Notes under the pieces: model-generated | Database searches by the model: none | What the model was told of the DNA's origin: nothing | Seen by the model: the letters and a program-made list of their open reading frames with translations, nothing else | Shown here: in pieces, positions 42,658 to 54,803 of the stretch | Position numbering within the stretch: position 1 is the first letter of the stretch | How the letters are laid out: the number at the start of each line of letters is the position of its first letter | NCBI GenBank assembly: GCA_023212695.1 | Contig: JALCCG010000050.1 | Coordinates: 1-64,000, forward strand | Reading direction: 5' to 3' | From: Sporisorium sorghi | Lineage: Eukaryota; Basidiomycota; Ustilaginomycetes; Ustilaginales; Ustilaginaceae | Length of the DNA stretch: 64,000 nt | Position numbers and translations under genes: made by a program

Positions 42658-43207
42658 GTTGAGCCGATGTCCTGCGAGGTTTTACGGGATGGCCTTGCGT
42701 TTCAGAAGCGAGTGTGGAAGAGATCGAAAGGAAGAAACCTGTAACCGACCGTGTATCGAGCTTTGATGGTAGGTGGATGGAGGAGGAGGAGGAGGAGGGG
42801 AAAGTGTTGGATGGATGCTATCCGTGATTACAGCCTTGGACGTGCGTTTGGCTTTCTCGCCCCTTTGTGAGTCGATTTGTCGACTCTGGCTCGCCATGTG
42901 CTGCCTTCTTGGCCCGAGCTCAAGTGGAGTTGACTCGCCAAAAAGGCGGTGTTGGCTTGAAATCGAGAGGGCTCAGCTTTTTTGCTTCTCCGCACTTGGC
43001 AAACGATCTTTGCCTGTCATCGTCATGGATTTTTTATAATTATTATTATTATTTATTATTTTTTCGCAAGATGTTACGCCGGCTCTCCTGCAGCTTTACA
43101 AAGAATCGAAAGCTCACGTGCCGAGGCCTTCAACCGACACCTCTTTCGCACTTTCGATACTTTCGATCCTTCCGACGCCCACTCGATCAACACATTCCAT
43201 CACAGCC
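42658..43207. other. Divergent promoter of fimbrin and prefoldin 2
   Basis: About 550 bases with a GAGGAG repeat near 42780-42798, an ATT-rich block at 43033-43064 and C/T-rich leader sequence. No additional gene is evident. Confidence 0.6.
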
Positions 43208-43787
43208 ATGTCATCAGCAGCAACACAAAAAGCCGCGCCCGCAGCAGGGCAGAAGCGTCAACTGTCCGAGCAAGGTAGGTCACTTTTGCGCACCCCATTT
43301 CCAGCTCGCACGAACCTTCGAGACAAGGCGATGTGGTACACGACACTGACGCTGCCTTTCTTTCCATTCTTCCTTCCACACCAACAGAAGCAGCTCAGAT
43401 CTACCAGAGCAGACGATCAGAACTTCAAGGCATCGCTGCCAAGATCGGCGAGCTCGAGGGCGAGGCTGACGAGCACAAGTGAGTCCTCCCTCTGTGCACT
43501 CTGTAGTAGAGGCAGTTGAGCTGACCACGAACCCTCCTTCTAACCCACTCATCCACTTGCTCGGCAGACTGGTAATCGACACCCTCAGCGAAGCATCCAA
43601 AGCAGACCCAGACCGCAAGTGCTTCCGTCTGATCGGAGGCGTGCTCGTCGAACGCACTGTCAAGGAGGTGCTTCCTGCGTTGCAGACCAATCTTGAAGGC
43701 CTCAAGCAGATCCTCGAAACATTGCTCAAGCAGTACAAGCAGAAGGAGACCGAGTTGCAAGAGTTCCAGCGCGAGTATGCTAGCTAG
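43208..43787 (+). CDS. GIM4: Prefoldin subunit 2
   Basis: The model is join(43208..43274,43388..43478,43568..43787), 125 residues. Junctions keep frame: G/GTAGGT to CCAACAG, and AA/GTGAGT to CGGCAG. The protein is a beta-type prefoldin, two long coiled-coil helices joined by a beta hairpin. Helix 1 has YQSRRSELQGIAAKIGELEG, the hairpin CFRLIGGVLVERTVKEVLP, and helix 2 LEGLKQILETLLKQYKQKET. As part of the hexameric prefoldin it delivers unfolded actin and tubulin to the TRiC chaperonin. It is divergent from fimbrin, an actin partner, though this may be chance. Confidence 0.92.
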
Positions 43788-44030
43788 GCTCTTCTTCACG
43801 CTTATAGCGACTTCAAAAGTGTCTCGTGTCGGCTGAGCTGCAGCTCAACAGATCCCATGTACTTGTACCCTGTCTTCTCATAGCAAATCCACAGCATTGC
43901 GCTCAACGAGTGTCTCAGTTGCCGTCTCACTTGGCAAGCTCGTCTGAGCATCGCAGCCAGCATACATCTGAGGTCTATCTTGAGAGCATTTGGGATTCAG
44001 AGGGCGTAACGTTAGAGGAGCAAAGAGCTT

Positions 44031-44649
44031 TCACGCAGTGTCGATAACCCTGAAGCCCTTGACCTGTTATCATCCCGTCCAGAAACGCAAGCACACGTTG
44101 ACTGTCAGCGTCAGATCCACAATTCGCACATCTCTGTACACCAGTGCACCTGAAATTGTATGATTGGGGCGAGAGTAGGGGCGGAAACGTACCTTGGCAT
44201 CGGCGAGCAACGAGTGGTACTTGTTGGCGAGGTCGCTGCACGCCTGGTAGTGGTTGACGCCCTCGGCCTTGTGGCACTTTTGCAGTTCTTCGCGCACGAT
44301 CCTTGCCTCCATGGTGCGCACCCACGACTCGCGGATCTTTTCCTCTCGTTGCGAGAGCGTCTCTGTTCGGGCGTTGCAGCAGAGGTGTAGTGGGTTGCGG
44401 TGCGGTGCGATCGTCGAGTGTAAGTGTGCGTGCGATCGTGCGGTCAGGCATGTTGTTGTCGTAGCATGCATGCGTAGTCATCCAGGTGGATCGTGATGCA
44501 GTGAATCGAGCGCATCGATAGAGTGTGGCGGATGAGAGCATAAGGGCAGAAGCAAGACAAGGGTGTCAGTAACCATATCCTAAGCCGCTCGGCCTTTTCC
44601 CCAGTCAGAACTTACCTCGCATCTCTTCTGCGCTAGGAAGCTTGTCCAT
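44031..44649 (-). CDS. Mitochondrial complex I subunit, NDUFB10-like (12 kDa type)
   Basis: The model is complement(join(44031..44063,44193..44362,44616..44649)), 78 residues, in three tiny exons (34, 170 and 33 bases). The start is MDKLPSAEEMR, then ETLSQREEKIRESWVRTMEA, ELQKCHKAEGVNHYQAC with two Cys 12 positions apart, LANKYHSLLADAK, and the last exon adds VKGFRVIDTA. Borders are GTAAGT/AACAG and GTACGT/AACAG. The REEKIRESWVR...CxxxEGVNHYxxC...KY pattern is that of the fungal 12 kDa subunit related to NDUFB10. It would sit on the intermembrane-space side of the membrane arm, with the Cys pair probably a disulfide. It is slightly shorter than usual (about 90). Confidence 0.82.
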
Positions 44650-46056
<1,407 letters not shown>

Positions 46057-46578
46057 TGCGGCGATTGAGGAGGGCTGGAAGGTTGCATTCGATCCAGGGC
46101 TTTTGAGCGGTGGTCTGATCAAGAGCTGGAGGACGGACTGAACGGCATCAGCGAGCCAGTCCATTGTATCACTACGAACGCAGCACTGCCTTGTCAATCA
46201 CAGCAACACTTGCACCCGAGCATCCCGAGCTGTTGCAGCGCACCCCATCGTCGCTGCTGCACTCTGCCTCGTGTACACTAACGCTTCACCCATCCATCAC
46301 AGCACACCATGCACCAAAACATCCAAAGCCGGACGACGAGTGATGACAGCCCCAGGTGACGAGCCACTTGCCCACTCGCAGTTCACACCCACTCATCGCA
46401 CCCACCGATCACCACTGCACACAAAGCCATCGAGATCAACAGACAGCAACGTCCGAATCACCAGTCGCACCACATCCTCACACACACACCACCATCAAGA
46501 CGAGTAAAATACATTCCGACCGTCGGCATCACCAGTGAAAACGTCCCATGTGAGAGATCGAAAACCAAAAGAGCGTTT
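46057..46578. other. Convergent region between TRM8 and the GRAM-like gene
   Basis: About 520 bases of 3' sequence from both sides, rich in ACCAC/CACAC in its second half. No gene is seen. Confidence 0.6.
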
Positions 46579-49500
46579 CTAGTACCACTTCTGCGGAGCG
46601 AGCGCCATCAACCGATTGAACGCCCCATCCCTGCCTTGCACATCGTCCACTTCAAAAGTCTGACCGTTCTTCAAGCGCATCCTCAGCCCTCCCTCGGTCT
46701 TGTCGAGACGCACGACCTTCTCGAGCCGCGCGTCGAGCGTGATTCTGCACGCTTTAGTGAGCTCCTCGTTCAGCCTCACCTTTTCTCCGTCCTTCCCGAT
46801 CGCGCGGAACACAACACGCGAAGGCAGCACGACCAGGTGCCCAACCTCGCCGTCGTACCTCGCCCAGTGCGCGCCGTCGAGCACGTCCTTGGCATGCTGC
46901 AGCTCCTGCGCCGACACGCGGTGGTCGAACGACGTCGGCGACACCTCCACGCCTACTCGGACGCGGTTGACGAGGCGCTCGCCACCAGCCGCCCTGCGGC
47001 GCATGGTCACCATCGCGTGCTGCGCATCGGTCGGCACGTCGTACAGCAGCACATCGACGGGGTTGACCCGCTTCAGCCCCGCAGGTGCCCACTCCGGCTG
47101 GTGCAGCACGAGCGGCAGCCATGCGAACAGCGCCAGCCCCACCAACAGGCCGGGCAGCGACAGCACCGCTCCGCTCCCGACCTGCGAAGCACCCACAGCG
47201 AGCGCGAGGAGCAGCCCGCTCAACCGCAGCAGAGCGCGCGGCGATCGGCGCAGCCACAGGTTGCGCAGGCGCTCGTGCGTGCTCGCTGACCCGAGCACCA
47301 CAGGCGCCACCTTGCGATACGCCTCCTCGATCCCCTGCTCTGCATCCTTCGACGAACCCTGCGTCGCAACAAGCAGCGCCAGCCCCGCCAGAAGCACCAC
47401 CGCAAGCCGGCCTTTCTTCCACCCGTACGCGTAGGCCCCACACACCCCCGCCGACACCGCGGGCTGCTCCCAGCTCGCAACGCGCAGCACCCAACGCGCA
47501 CACGAAGCGTACACCGAGTCACTCCCCAGCGTCAACGACGATGTGCCCTCAACAGCAGGCGCGCGCTCGTCCGAGTACACCAGCGTCGCGCTGTCGTCCG
47601 TGTACGCCGACAGGAACGTGGTCGCGTACGCCACGAGGAACGCCGGCAGCGAGTCCCAGTCCTCTCGCTTAGGCCACTCGTTGACGCCGGCGTGCACGTT
47701 GTCGAGCACCTCGAGCGACTCGACGCTCTGAATATCTTTGCCGAAGCTCGACAGGAAGCGGATGATGTCGAGATCGTCCTGACCGAGCGTCTGGCCGTCA
47801 GCAGCCGCTGCAGCATCGCCGACCATCGCAGCCTGCTTGGCCTGCAGCTTCATAGGCGGCAACACGAGGTGACCGCGCTGCCTCTGCTCGTGCTCAAGCA
47901 GCTCCTCCTCCTCCTCATCCCCGACCTCCTCAACCGCACCAAAGCCCCTGGACGCCGACAAGTCAAACGAAACCTCCTTCTTCGGCGACATCACCCCATC
48001 CCCCTCAGGCACGCGCTTCCGCAACACGCTCTTAAACACCCCCGTCGACGCCACACTGCTCGGAGACAGCGGCACCGCCATGCCGTCATCCGACGACCCG
48101 CCCACCTTAGCAAAGCTCGAGCCGTTCGACGCATTGCTGTGGCTGTCGATCGAGCCCTCGCTCGACAGGCTGCGATTCGAAAAACGCCTCTGCTCGGACA
48201 CGGGCACAGCGAGCGAGCTGGCCATGTTGGCAAAGCTGGGCATCGAGTCGGTGATGCGGGTTCGGCCGCTCCTGCTCTTGCGCGAGGTTCGTCGGCCGTT
48301 GGACGAGGTGTTGCTCAGCATCGAGGGGGTGTGCGAGCTGACGCTGCCGTTGAATCGTGCGCGAGTCTTGGTGCGCGCAAGGTGCGGATCCAGCGTCGCC
48401 GAGGCGCCGGCGGCGGAAGAAGACACCTTGGTCAAGCCAGGAGTCGCGACGCGGTGCCTCCTCTGCCCAAACGAGTTGAGCGACGAGACGCCGTCCGCCG
48501 AGGACTCGGAAGCGATCGAGTTGGGCGCCACACTGAGCGTCGGCGACAAGGGCGCAATCGAAGCGCTGTCGATCGACACTACCGTGGGAGCGGACGAATC
48601 GACAGACGGCGACGGCTGCATCGCCGGCGCCTGCGCCACAAACGACGCAGACCCTTCAACCGGCGAAGTGGGCGGTGCCTCGGCAGGAACACCAGCAGCC
48701 CACTGCGTCATGTCCTCTGCCACAATGCTAGGCAATCCCGCGCGCGGCGTCATCACAACAGGCGTCTGTGGAACAGACTCGGTGATCTTGCCCACCTCCT
48801 CCGAGCTGCTGTTGGGCTGGCTCGGCGGCGAGCCGTGGCTGCGAGAACCAGACGAGGTGGAGCCCGAAACAGAATGCTTCTTCTTGATCGAAAAGGCCTT
48901 CTTGAAAGTCCTCGGGCTGATGAGCTGCGCCCTCGCCTTGCGGATCATCTCCTCCTTCTCCCTGGGCAGACTCGAGATGTCAAGCTGCGAAAGAGGACGA
49001 CCGTCGGGCGTGAAGCGCTGCGAGGCGTTCAGACCCTCGCCATAGTCCACAAGCGAGAGCACATCCGCCTCGAGACGCTGGAAGACAGGCTGAGGAGGCA
49101 GCTGCTCTTCCTGCGGAGTCAGGGACGAGGCCATGCTGATGGAAGGCATCGAAGCGATTTCCTCGTGGTCGTCAGGGTACACGCTGCACTCGGTGTCGCT
49201 CTCGTCGGTGTCGTGGTCCATTTCGAATCCAGCGAGGAAGGCGGGACGACCAGAGTGGGACTGGTCCTGCCAGCCGTCGTTGGAGAGAGGAGGCGTGCAG
49301 ATGATCGCAGGGTCCAAGTCGACGGAACTGGCCCACGAGTGGCGACGCGAGTTCAACGAGTACGTGTCGGCAATCGAAGGCGGACCGCTGGTCTCGGGGT
49401 TGAGGAGAGCCGGCAGAGGAGCAGCCAGAAGCTCTGAAGGGCCAGGGGCGCGACCGGACGAGGCAGAACCCGTAGAAGAGCGCTTGTCAAAGTTGATGAG

Positions 49501-50319
49501 GAGCGAGGCGGAAAAGTCGTCGCCGGGGAGCGAGAGTGGGAGAGGCGAGGGGCTGCGAACGGAAGAGGCCTGCGATTCGATGTTTTGCGGCACTTGAAGC
49601 GGCTCGGGCAAAGCGCGGGTGTAGAAAGGAGCGTCGTAAGGCACGTGGGAGTGCGATGAAGCAGCAAGAGGACCCATGGAGGGTGTCGGTGCGGTTGTGA
49701 GGATCGAGGTGGTCATGATTGGAGACGAGATGCTTGGCCTCGAGGATGACGGAGGAGAAGGACTGGAGCGTCCAGCGTCGGCACTAGCGCGGAAGAGGTC
49801 CACGGAAGCCTTGCGAAGAAGACCACCGCGCGCGGCAGGAGGCGATGGACCTTGCGGGCTGGAGGGCGCAGCAAAACGATCGCGCGCCTTGGTGTAGGCC
49901 AGAGGCTGAGTCTGAGGAGCAGCGGGTTTGCGAATCTGGTCGGCCCATACGATACGAGGGCTGCTGTTGGTTGTGGGCGGCGATGATGGCGCGGCTGCGG
50001 GTTTGACACGCTTTTCGGACCAATCTTGTGCCTGCTTGACGATGTAGGCTTCCCATTGAGAAAAGGGCGAGTCGGGACGGGGTCGATCGGTGGAGGGCAC
50101 AACCACGCCGGGGACCATCATGGCATGCATGGGAGCGCCACCGTTCCGGTTCCCGTTTCCGAGCGACAAGGAAGACGAGTTGTTGTGGAATGGGCGAGAT
50201 GTGCTCGCGTCGCCGGATTGCGAGGGTGAGCGGAAAGGAGATCGCTCCAAAGCAGCGTCGAACGACATCCTAGACGAAGATGATGGAGACGACGTTGATC
50301 GGTCGTAGAACGAGGACAT
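46579..50319 (-). CDS. Large membrane protein with GRAM/PH-like C-terminal region
   Basis: One exon, 1246 residues from the ATG at 50319, which has a good context (GCTACCATG). About 900 residues are Ser/Pro-rich and disordered. Then comes a folded part: FLSSFGKDIQSVESL, hydrophobic segments near 973 (LAVVLLAGLALLVAT) and 1028-1073 (two close segments), a VNPVDVLLYDVPTDAQHAM motif, and a C-terminal about 100 residues with beta-strand pattern (HLVVLPSRVVFRAIGKDGEK, LRMRLKNGQTFEVDDV). The xPTDAxxAM block and final beta-rich part resemble fungal GRAM-domain membrane proteins (GRAMD4-like), which bind lipids at contact sites. I cannot name the gene. The frame stays open upstream to an ATG at 50544 with a hydrophobic stretch, so a longer N-terminus is possible. 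Confidence 0.6.
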   Translation of the reverse strand: MSSFYDRSTSSPSSSSRMSFDAALERSPFRSPSQSGDASTSRPFHNNSSSLSLGNGNRNGGAPMHAMMVPGVVVPSTDRPRPDSPFSQWEAYIVKQAQDWSEKRVKPAAAPSSPPTTNSSPRIVWADQIRKPAAPQTQPLAYTKARDRFAAPSSPQGPSPPAARGGLLRKASVDLFRASADAGRSSPSPPSSSRPSISSPIMTTSILTTAPTPSMGPLAASSHSHVPYDAPFYTRALPEPLQVPQNIESQASSVRSPSPLPLSLPGDDFSASLLINFDKRSSTGSASSGRAPGPSELLAAPLPALLNPETSGPPSIADTYSLNSRRHSWASSVDLDPAIICTPPLSNDGWQDQSHSGRPAFLAGFEMDHDTDESDTECSVYPDDHEEIASMPSISMASSLTPQEEQLPPQPVFQRLEADVLSLVDYGEGLNASQRFTPDGRPLSQLDISSLPREKEEMIRKARAQLISPRTFKKAFSIKKKHSVSGSTSSGSRSHGSPPSQPNSSSEEVGKITESVPQTPVVMTPRAGLPSIVAEDMTQWAAGVPAEAPPTSPVEGSASFVAQAPAMQPSPSVDSSAPTVVSIDSASIAPLSPTLSVAPNSIASESSADGVSSLNSFGQRRHRVATPGLTKVSSSAAGASATLDPHLARTKTRARFNGSVSSHTPSMLSNTSSNGRRTSRKSRSGRTRITDSMPSFANMASSLAVPVSEQRRFSNRSLSSEGSIDSHSNASNGSSFAKVGGSSDDGMAVPLSPSSVASTGVFKSVLRKRVPEGDGVMSPKKEVSFDLSASRGFGAVEEVGDEEEEELLEHEQRQRGHLVLPPMKLQAKQAAMVGDAAAAADGQTLGQDDLDIIRFLSSFGKDIQSVESLEVLDNVHAGVNEWPKREDWDSLPAFLVAYATTFLSAYTDDSATLVYSDERAPAVEGTSSLTLGSDSVYASCARWVLRVASWEQPAVSAGVCGAYAYGWKKGRLAVVLLAGLALLVATQGSSKDAEQGIEEAYRKVAPVVLGSASTHERLRNLWLRRSPRALLRLSGLLLALAVGASQVGSGAVLSLPGLLVGLALFAWLPLVLHQPEWAPAGLKRVNPVDVLLYDVPTDAQHAMVTMRRRAAGGERLVNRVRVGVEVSPTSFDHRVSAQELQHAKDVLDGAHWARYDGEVGHLVVLPSRVVFRAIGKDGEKVRLNEELTKACRITLDARLEKVVRLDKTEGGLRMRLKNGQTFEVDDVQGRDGAFNRLMALAPQKWY

Positions 50320-50520
50320 GGTAGCAAAAAGACCTGTAGAGCAACGGACACAAAAGAAGGAGAACGCTGCCTGAAAGAATCGAGATGAGGATGAGGATGG
50401 TGGTCGAGAAAGAAACGAGGCTTTGGTTGCGTGCGTGCATGTGAAGCAGCGTGTGATTAAGTAGAAGAGGAGGAGGAGGAGGATGTGCGCGCGACTGGAA
50501 GAGGTTGACACGCAGTGCAA

Positions 50521-50544
50521 AGCTGCAGAGCTGCAGAGCTGCAT
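50521..50544. repeat. Three tandem copies of AGCTGCAG-type 8-mer
   Basis: Perfect except for the last base of the third copy. It overlaps the alternative upstream start of the GRAM-like gene. Confidence 0.8.
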
Positions 50545-51694
50545 CAATGGCTTTCGATACGAGCACAGGCAACCTAAGCGAAGCGATCAAAGAGCGGACA
50601 AAAACGTTGCGGGGGGAAAAAGGCGGCAGAGGTTGATAATTTATTTTCCAGACTCTTGGCTGCCCAGTTGTGCGCGCTAAGCGAGCCATCGGCTTTGCTT
50701 TTCCTTTTTGGTTGCAACCGCTCCCGAGCAGTTGAGCTGCCTTGAAAGTGGCGGTGAAACTCGAAAAGGCAGTGGGCGTACAGCCAAATAGAGCGGAGAA
50801 CGAAAAATGATCCTCACTTGTTTTCCAACTGAAATCAAAAAAAAATAAAAATAAAAAAAGAGAAAAAAAAGGGACGAGACCTTCTCTGCTGGAGAAGACA
50901 CTGCTTGCGCCTGTTCCTGCTCTAGACACTGTAGAAGCTGGTAATTGCGTCGAAATAGTCACTGAGCGAGAGTATCATCGGTCATTGACATGGACGAGTA
51001 CACAAAGAGGAGGATAGAGGATGGAAGCCGATTGAGGCGCACTGCTTGATTTGAAAAGAAAAAAAATAAAATGCCCCGTCCTCACAAATGAGCTCATCAC
51101 GAGAAAAACCCCGCGATGCAGGCGGATCGGCAGTGTGTCTCTGAGACCCACAACCCCGCATTTTCTTTTTCTTTTTTTCTTTTTTTTTTTTTTTTTGCGC
51201 CATCGTTGACTCGTCCAGCGCTGCTTCCTCTCTCTTTCCCTCAAAAAAAGAAATTTTACGTCTGTTTGCGGCGGAGAAATCGTCGCCGTTTCTGATTCTG
51301 TTTGTAAGTTACGGCCAAACGGCGAACCTCTCTGCTTTTGACCTCCGACGAAGTGCATGTCGTGCTCGCCCACTCACACAGTCTAGGCCGCGAGCATATC
51401 GTCTCCTCTGAATGACCAATTGCTGGTCTGCGAGATTCGGATCGTCTCTGCCTCAGCCCCGCCCGTCAATCAAAGCTCTGTTTTTGTTTTTTTTACAGCC
51501 CCGACTGAGCCGCAAACCCGAGTTCGGTTGGCCGGGTCCACTCAACCGTATGTTGCGGCTCGAACGTGCTACAGTGGTGGATGCACACAAGAGGGCCTCA
51601 GCGTGCTTGCAGTCGGCTCTCATGCTTACGACCAGACCAAGCGAATTTCTTTAGTTCCTTCTCGTCAATGCACCCGCAGTCCAGCTTAGCGTGG

Positions 51695-51730
<36 letters not shown>
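51695..51730. repeat. 36-nt poly(A) run
   Basis: Thirty-six A residues followed by GAGGCC. The 45-nt run at 24449 is also followed by a GAGGC sequence a few bases on. Confidence 0.9.
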
Positions 51731-51734
<4 letters not shown>

Positions 51735-53818
51735 CCTTTCCTCACCGATAGCTCAGCAGCATACCGTCGATCGATATCATGCTGCAACCGCTAGCTTCTG
51801 GCTGCTGGCTGCTGAAGCTTTGGCCTCTCCGGACCCCTGTTAGAGCCGCTGTAAGAAGGGGGTGGTGGAAAGTCGGCGGCTTGCGGCTTCTGTTTGTCCT
51901 CCAAATTTCGAAGCGCTTCTTTTTCATTTTCAGACGGGGCAAATCGTACAGTAATTTAAAATTTACGAATTGATTTTCACACTGTTATGCTGCGCGCTTC
52001 TCTGCGGGGCAAGTCACAGCTCGTGCTTGAAGCAGAGCCGCCTCTGCTCTATCTCCGCTTTGTCGTCGCAGTGGTCACGGGTGCGGTCTGCTGCCCAGCC
52101 ATGCGATTCTCGTCTTCTGTGTACCCAACTTGCAATCGAGCATCGTCCACAGGCCTTGTTCTTCACCGTTCAACGACTGCTTTTGGCGACGTCTCTTGAG
52201 GCAAAAAGGTGGGCAAAAGCGGCCAAGTATCAAAGTGGCGTCGAGCGATCTGCGCCCTGCTTCCAAGTGAGTCTGCAGATCTTGCCCTTCTGTGTTCGTC
52301 TCTCGGATATCCAGCTGAGAAAGAAAGGCCCACAGGGCGCGACTCAGGCGAGGGCGCGCTGAGACATCCTCGTCGCGTAAAGTAGCCCAGTGGCCAGCTT
52401 TTGACCGGCCGGAGCTGGAGTAGCATGGAACCCGCCCAACCCCCCGCACATCCTTGCATGGGATTCTGGCTTGACCCGATGAGCTGCAGCAGAGCCTCGT
52501 GTGAAAAGTCGGAGCAGCCAGGGTGTGCTTCCGACTTCGTATGCAGGAAGGGCGTGCGGGTGGATGAAAGGCAAGCAGTCGGTGGCTGATAGCGGCGAGC
52601 GTATGACTCGCTGGAGCGGAGGATGATGCTTCGGCTTGTACGAAAGAGCAAGCCTTCTTCAGACTTGTGCGGGGGGGGGGGGGGGACGATCCCCACATCC
52701 GAGCTTGGCGAGGGCGATCTGCCGTTGTGAAACCCCCTCCCACCCAACGTTGCGCCCCAAGGGTCCTCGTCCCAGGAACACCTTGGCGCTACCACACCGC
52801 CCTCAGTCCCCAACCTTGCTCTGAGGTAGAAACGACGCCCTCCTCCAACAACTCACAGCCTAACTTGGCCGCAGTGAATCCGTGTTCCTCGCCTACCGTA
52901 TCCGCACCATCAGCTCATTCCAACCTTTTATGCGCCGGCGTAGCTCTCCAGACCCGAGAAAGGCGACACCCATCCAGCCAAGATGCTTATCTGTACTCTG
53001 GGCCGTGGTACAGTAGCGAGAGAGCGCCCCAGGGTCCCGGATTGGATTCAAGGAAGTGAAGATCATCAGCCGAGCCAAGACATTGATCTAGCGCACAGAG
53101 TAGCGCTGCACGAGGCTGCAGCGGCAGTAGTATGGAGTTCGGCTTGCTGTGCTTCTGCGAAGGTCGTCTCGTCGACAGAGAGACTGATGTTGGAGGGCAA
53201 AGGGCGGAGCGTACCTCGCTTTCAGAGCTTGGTCGAGATAGTGAGCGGGGCGGCTCTGTTTCGTACGAAAGACCGCCCCAACTGCTGATCGGATCTTGCC
53301 GCCAAAGATTCATCGGGCGTCGATCACTGGCGGTCCATCACCAGCATCATACGTTTGTTACAACCCCAGATGGTGATATTTCTCGCCTTCTCAACGAGCG
53401 AACAAGGGCCACCATCACACGCTTCGAGACGCACACAGAGATGATTCAAAAAGCCTTGGTATTGGTACACAGACAAGAAGCCCTTTCTCTCTGCCAAGTC
53501 AGGGCACAAGCCCAACAAGCGCGAGAAGAGAAAAGGCGCATGCCCGAACGAGACAACCTGTGAGAGTCAAGAAAGTCTACAGGCGCGAAGGTGATGGAGC
53601 GACAGAAAGAGCCCACAAAGAAGACGGGGAGGGCATACTAGCAAGAGCCATGGAACTTGAAGAGAAGCAGTTGTGCTGTGGGTGAATAATGGCTGTCATC
53701 TCGTGGAACGAGTGACGGTGGAGGGCTGGAAGGGCATCCATGGAACAGCGAAGGAAGGCGACAGGGAACGAGACAAGAAAACAAGACCAGGGAAACACAC
53801 AAAGAAGCGACGTATCGC

Positions 53819-54592
53819 TTATGCGTCACCCTTGGACTTCTTCTTGGGAGGCTCCTCCTCCTCGCCGAGGTCGATCTCGGCGTCATCGTCGTCGTCATCC
53901 TCCTCCTCATCCTCCTCGTCCTCGCTGTCAAAGTCGTCCTCGTCAAAGTCGAGGTCGTCGGCGCCAGTGTAGAAATCAATCGCCTTGGGCCAGAATTCCA
54001 TGATCGCGTGACCAATTCCACCAGCGACCTCCCGGTCAGTGTTCTCGAAGAAGGTCGAGAAGAACGAGCCGGGCTCAAAGTCGTCGCTGTCCGGCCCACC
54101 AATGGTAGGCTTGAGCTTAACCAGGTTCTTGTCGTCCGACTTCCAGTCGATCTGCGTCTTCTCGGGCCGTGTCTCCTCGAGGAAGTTGAACTCGTCCTCG
54201 AGCGACTTGGCGCCCTTAACCAGCGAAAACTTCTTGACGAGCTTGTCGTTGGAGAAGTACGGGTTCTCGCGGAAGTGGAACGTGATCGTGGCAGCACGAG
54301 GGTCCTCGATGTCGCGGTCCACCTCAATGTTCGAGAGGTACGAGAGCGCATCGTGGTCGGCATCGTCAATGTAGACGTTGGTGGCCATGCAGTTGATCAG
54401 CGCCTGGAACCAAAAGTCCTTGACAGACGAGACAATGTCGGCGCGCTTCTTGTACAGAGGAGCGTTGAGCTTGAGCTCGTGCTTGAAGAGCTCGACGTCG
54501 GCCTTGCGGAAGTCCTTGACGAGAGCATCGACTTTTTGCTGGAGAGCATCCGAGAAGGTCTTGGCCTCGGGCTGGCGGTACGAGTCGGTCAT
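53819..54592 (-). CDS. SET/TAF-I-like histone chaperone (NAP family)
   Basis: One exon, 257 residues. The N-terminal dimerisation helix (LQQKVDALVKDFRKADVELF) leads into NAP-fold blocks: LYKKRADIVSSVKDFWFQAL, DDADHDALSYLSNIEVDRDI, ITFHFRENPYFSNDKLVKKF, IDWKSDDKNL and GSFFSTFFENTD. A long Asp/Glu tail (about 213-247) and a closing basic patch (KKKSKGDA) follow. The single helix, the FWFQAL block and the length fit SET/TAF-I (and yeast Vps75) rather than the longer Nap1. It would bind H3-H4 or H2A-H2B in the nucleus. It is head to head with HAT2, another histone-binding protein. Confidence 0.9.
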   Translation of the reverse strand: MTDSYRQPEAKTFSDALQQKVDALVKDFRKADVELFKHELKLNAPLYKKRADIVSSVKDFWFQALINCMATNVYIDDADHDALSYLSNIEVDRDIEDPRAATITFHFRENPYFSNDKLVKKFSLVKGAKSLEDEFNFLEETRPEKTQIDWKSDDKNLVKLKPTIGGPDSDDFEPGSFFSTFFENTDREVAGGIGHAIMEFWPKAIDFYTGADDLDFDEDDFDSEDEEDEEEDDDDDDAEIDLGEEEEPPKKKSKGDA

Positions 54593-54772
54593 TGTGATGT
54601 GAGTAAAGTAGATTGAAAAGGGGGGGGTCGGGAAGTATCCAAAAAGAAGAGGTGCAAGCAAGCGATACGGAAGCTTGTTTGGGTATGTGGTGGTAGAAGG
54701 AACAGAAGAGGGTGTGACCGTTGCTACCGAAAAGAAGTCTGCATGGACTGGCATCCGCAGCAGAAGAAAGCG

Positions 54773-54803
<31 letters not shown>

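Larger units (their letters stand above)
50320..53818. other. 3.5 kb gene-free region upstream of the GRAM-like gene
   Basis: Frames occur on both strands (for example 52075-52743 minus), but none shows domains or consistent coding composition. The stretch contains an 8-mer AGCTGCAG tandem (50521-50544), an A-rich AAAAAT block (50827-50870), a T run (51178-51196), an A run (51695-51730) and a G run (52671-52684). The part from 51950 to 53560 is more complex but I recognise nothing in it. Confidence 0.55.

Noticed and set aside
44581..44610. Short match to the start of U2 snRNA (GCTCGGCCTTTT)
   Set aside because: Only about a dozen bases agree, the branch-site pairing region is missing, and the match falls in an intron of the NDUFB10-like gene.
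47692..49437. 581-codon plus-strand frame opposite the GRAM-like gene
   Set aside because: Arg/His-rich shadow with no domain; the minus-strand reading has membrane segments and a beta-rich domain.
52075..52813. Two overlapping minus-strand frames of more than 210 codons
   Set aside because: Two different frames are open over the same bases and neither shows domains or consistent codon choice.
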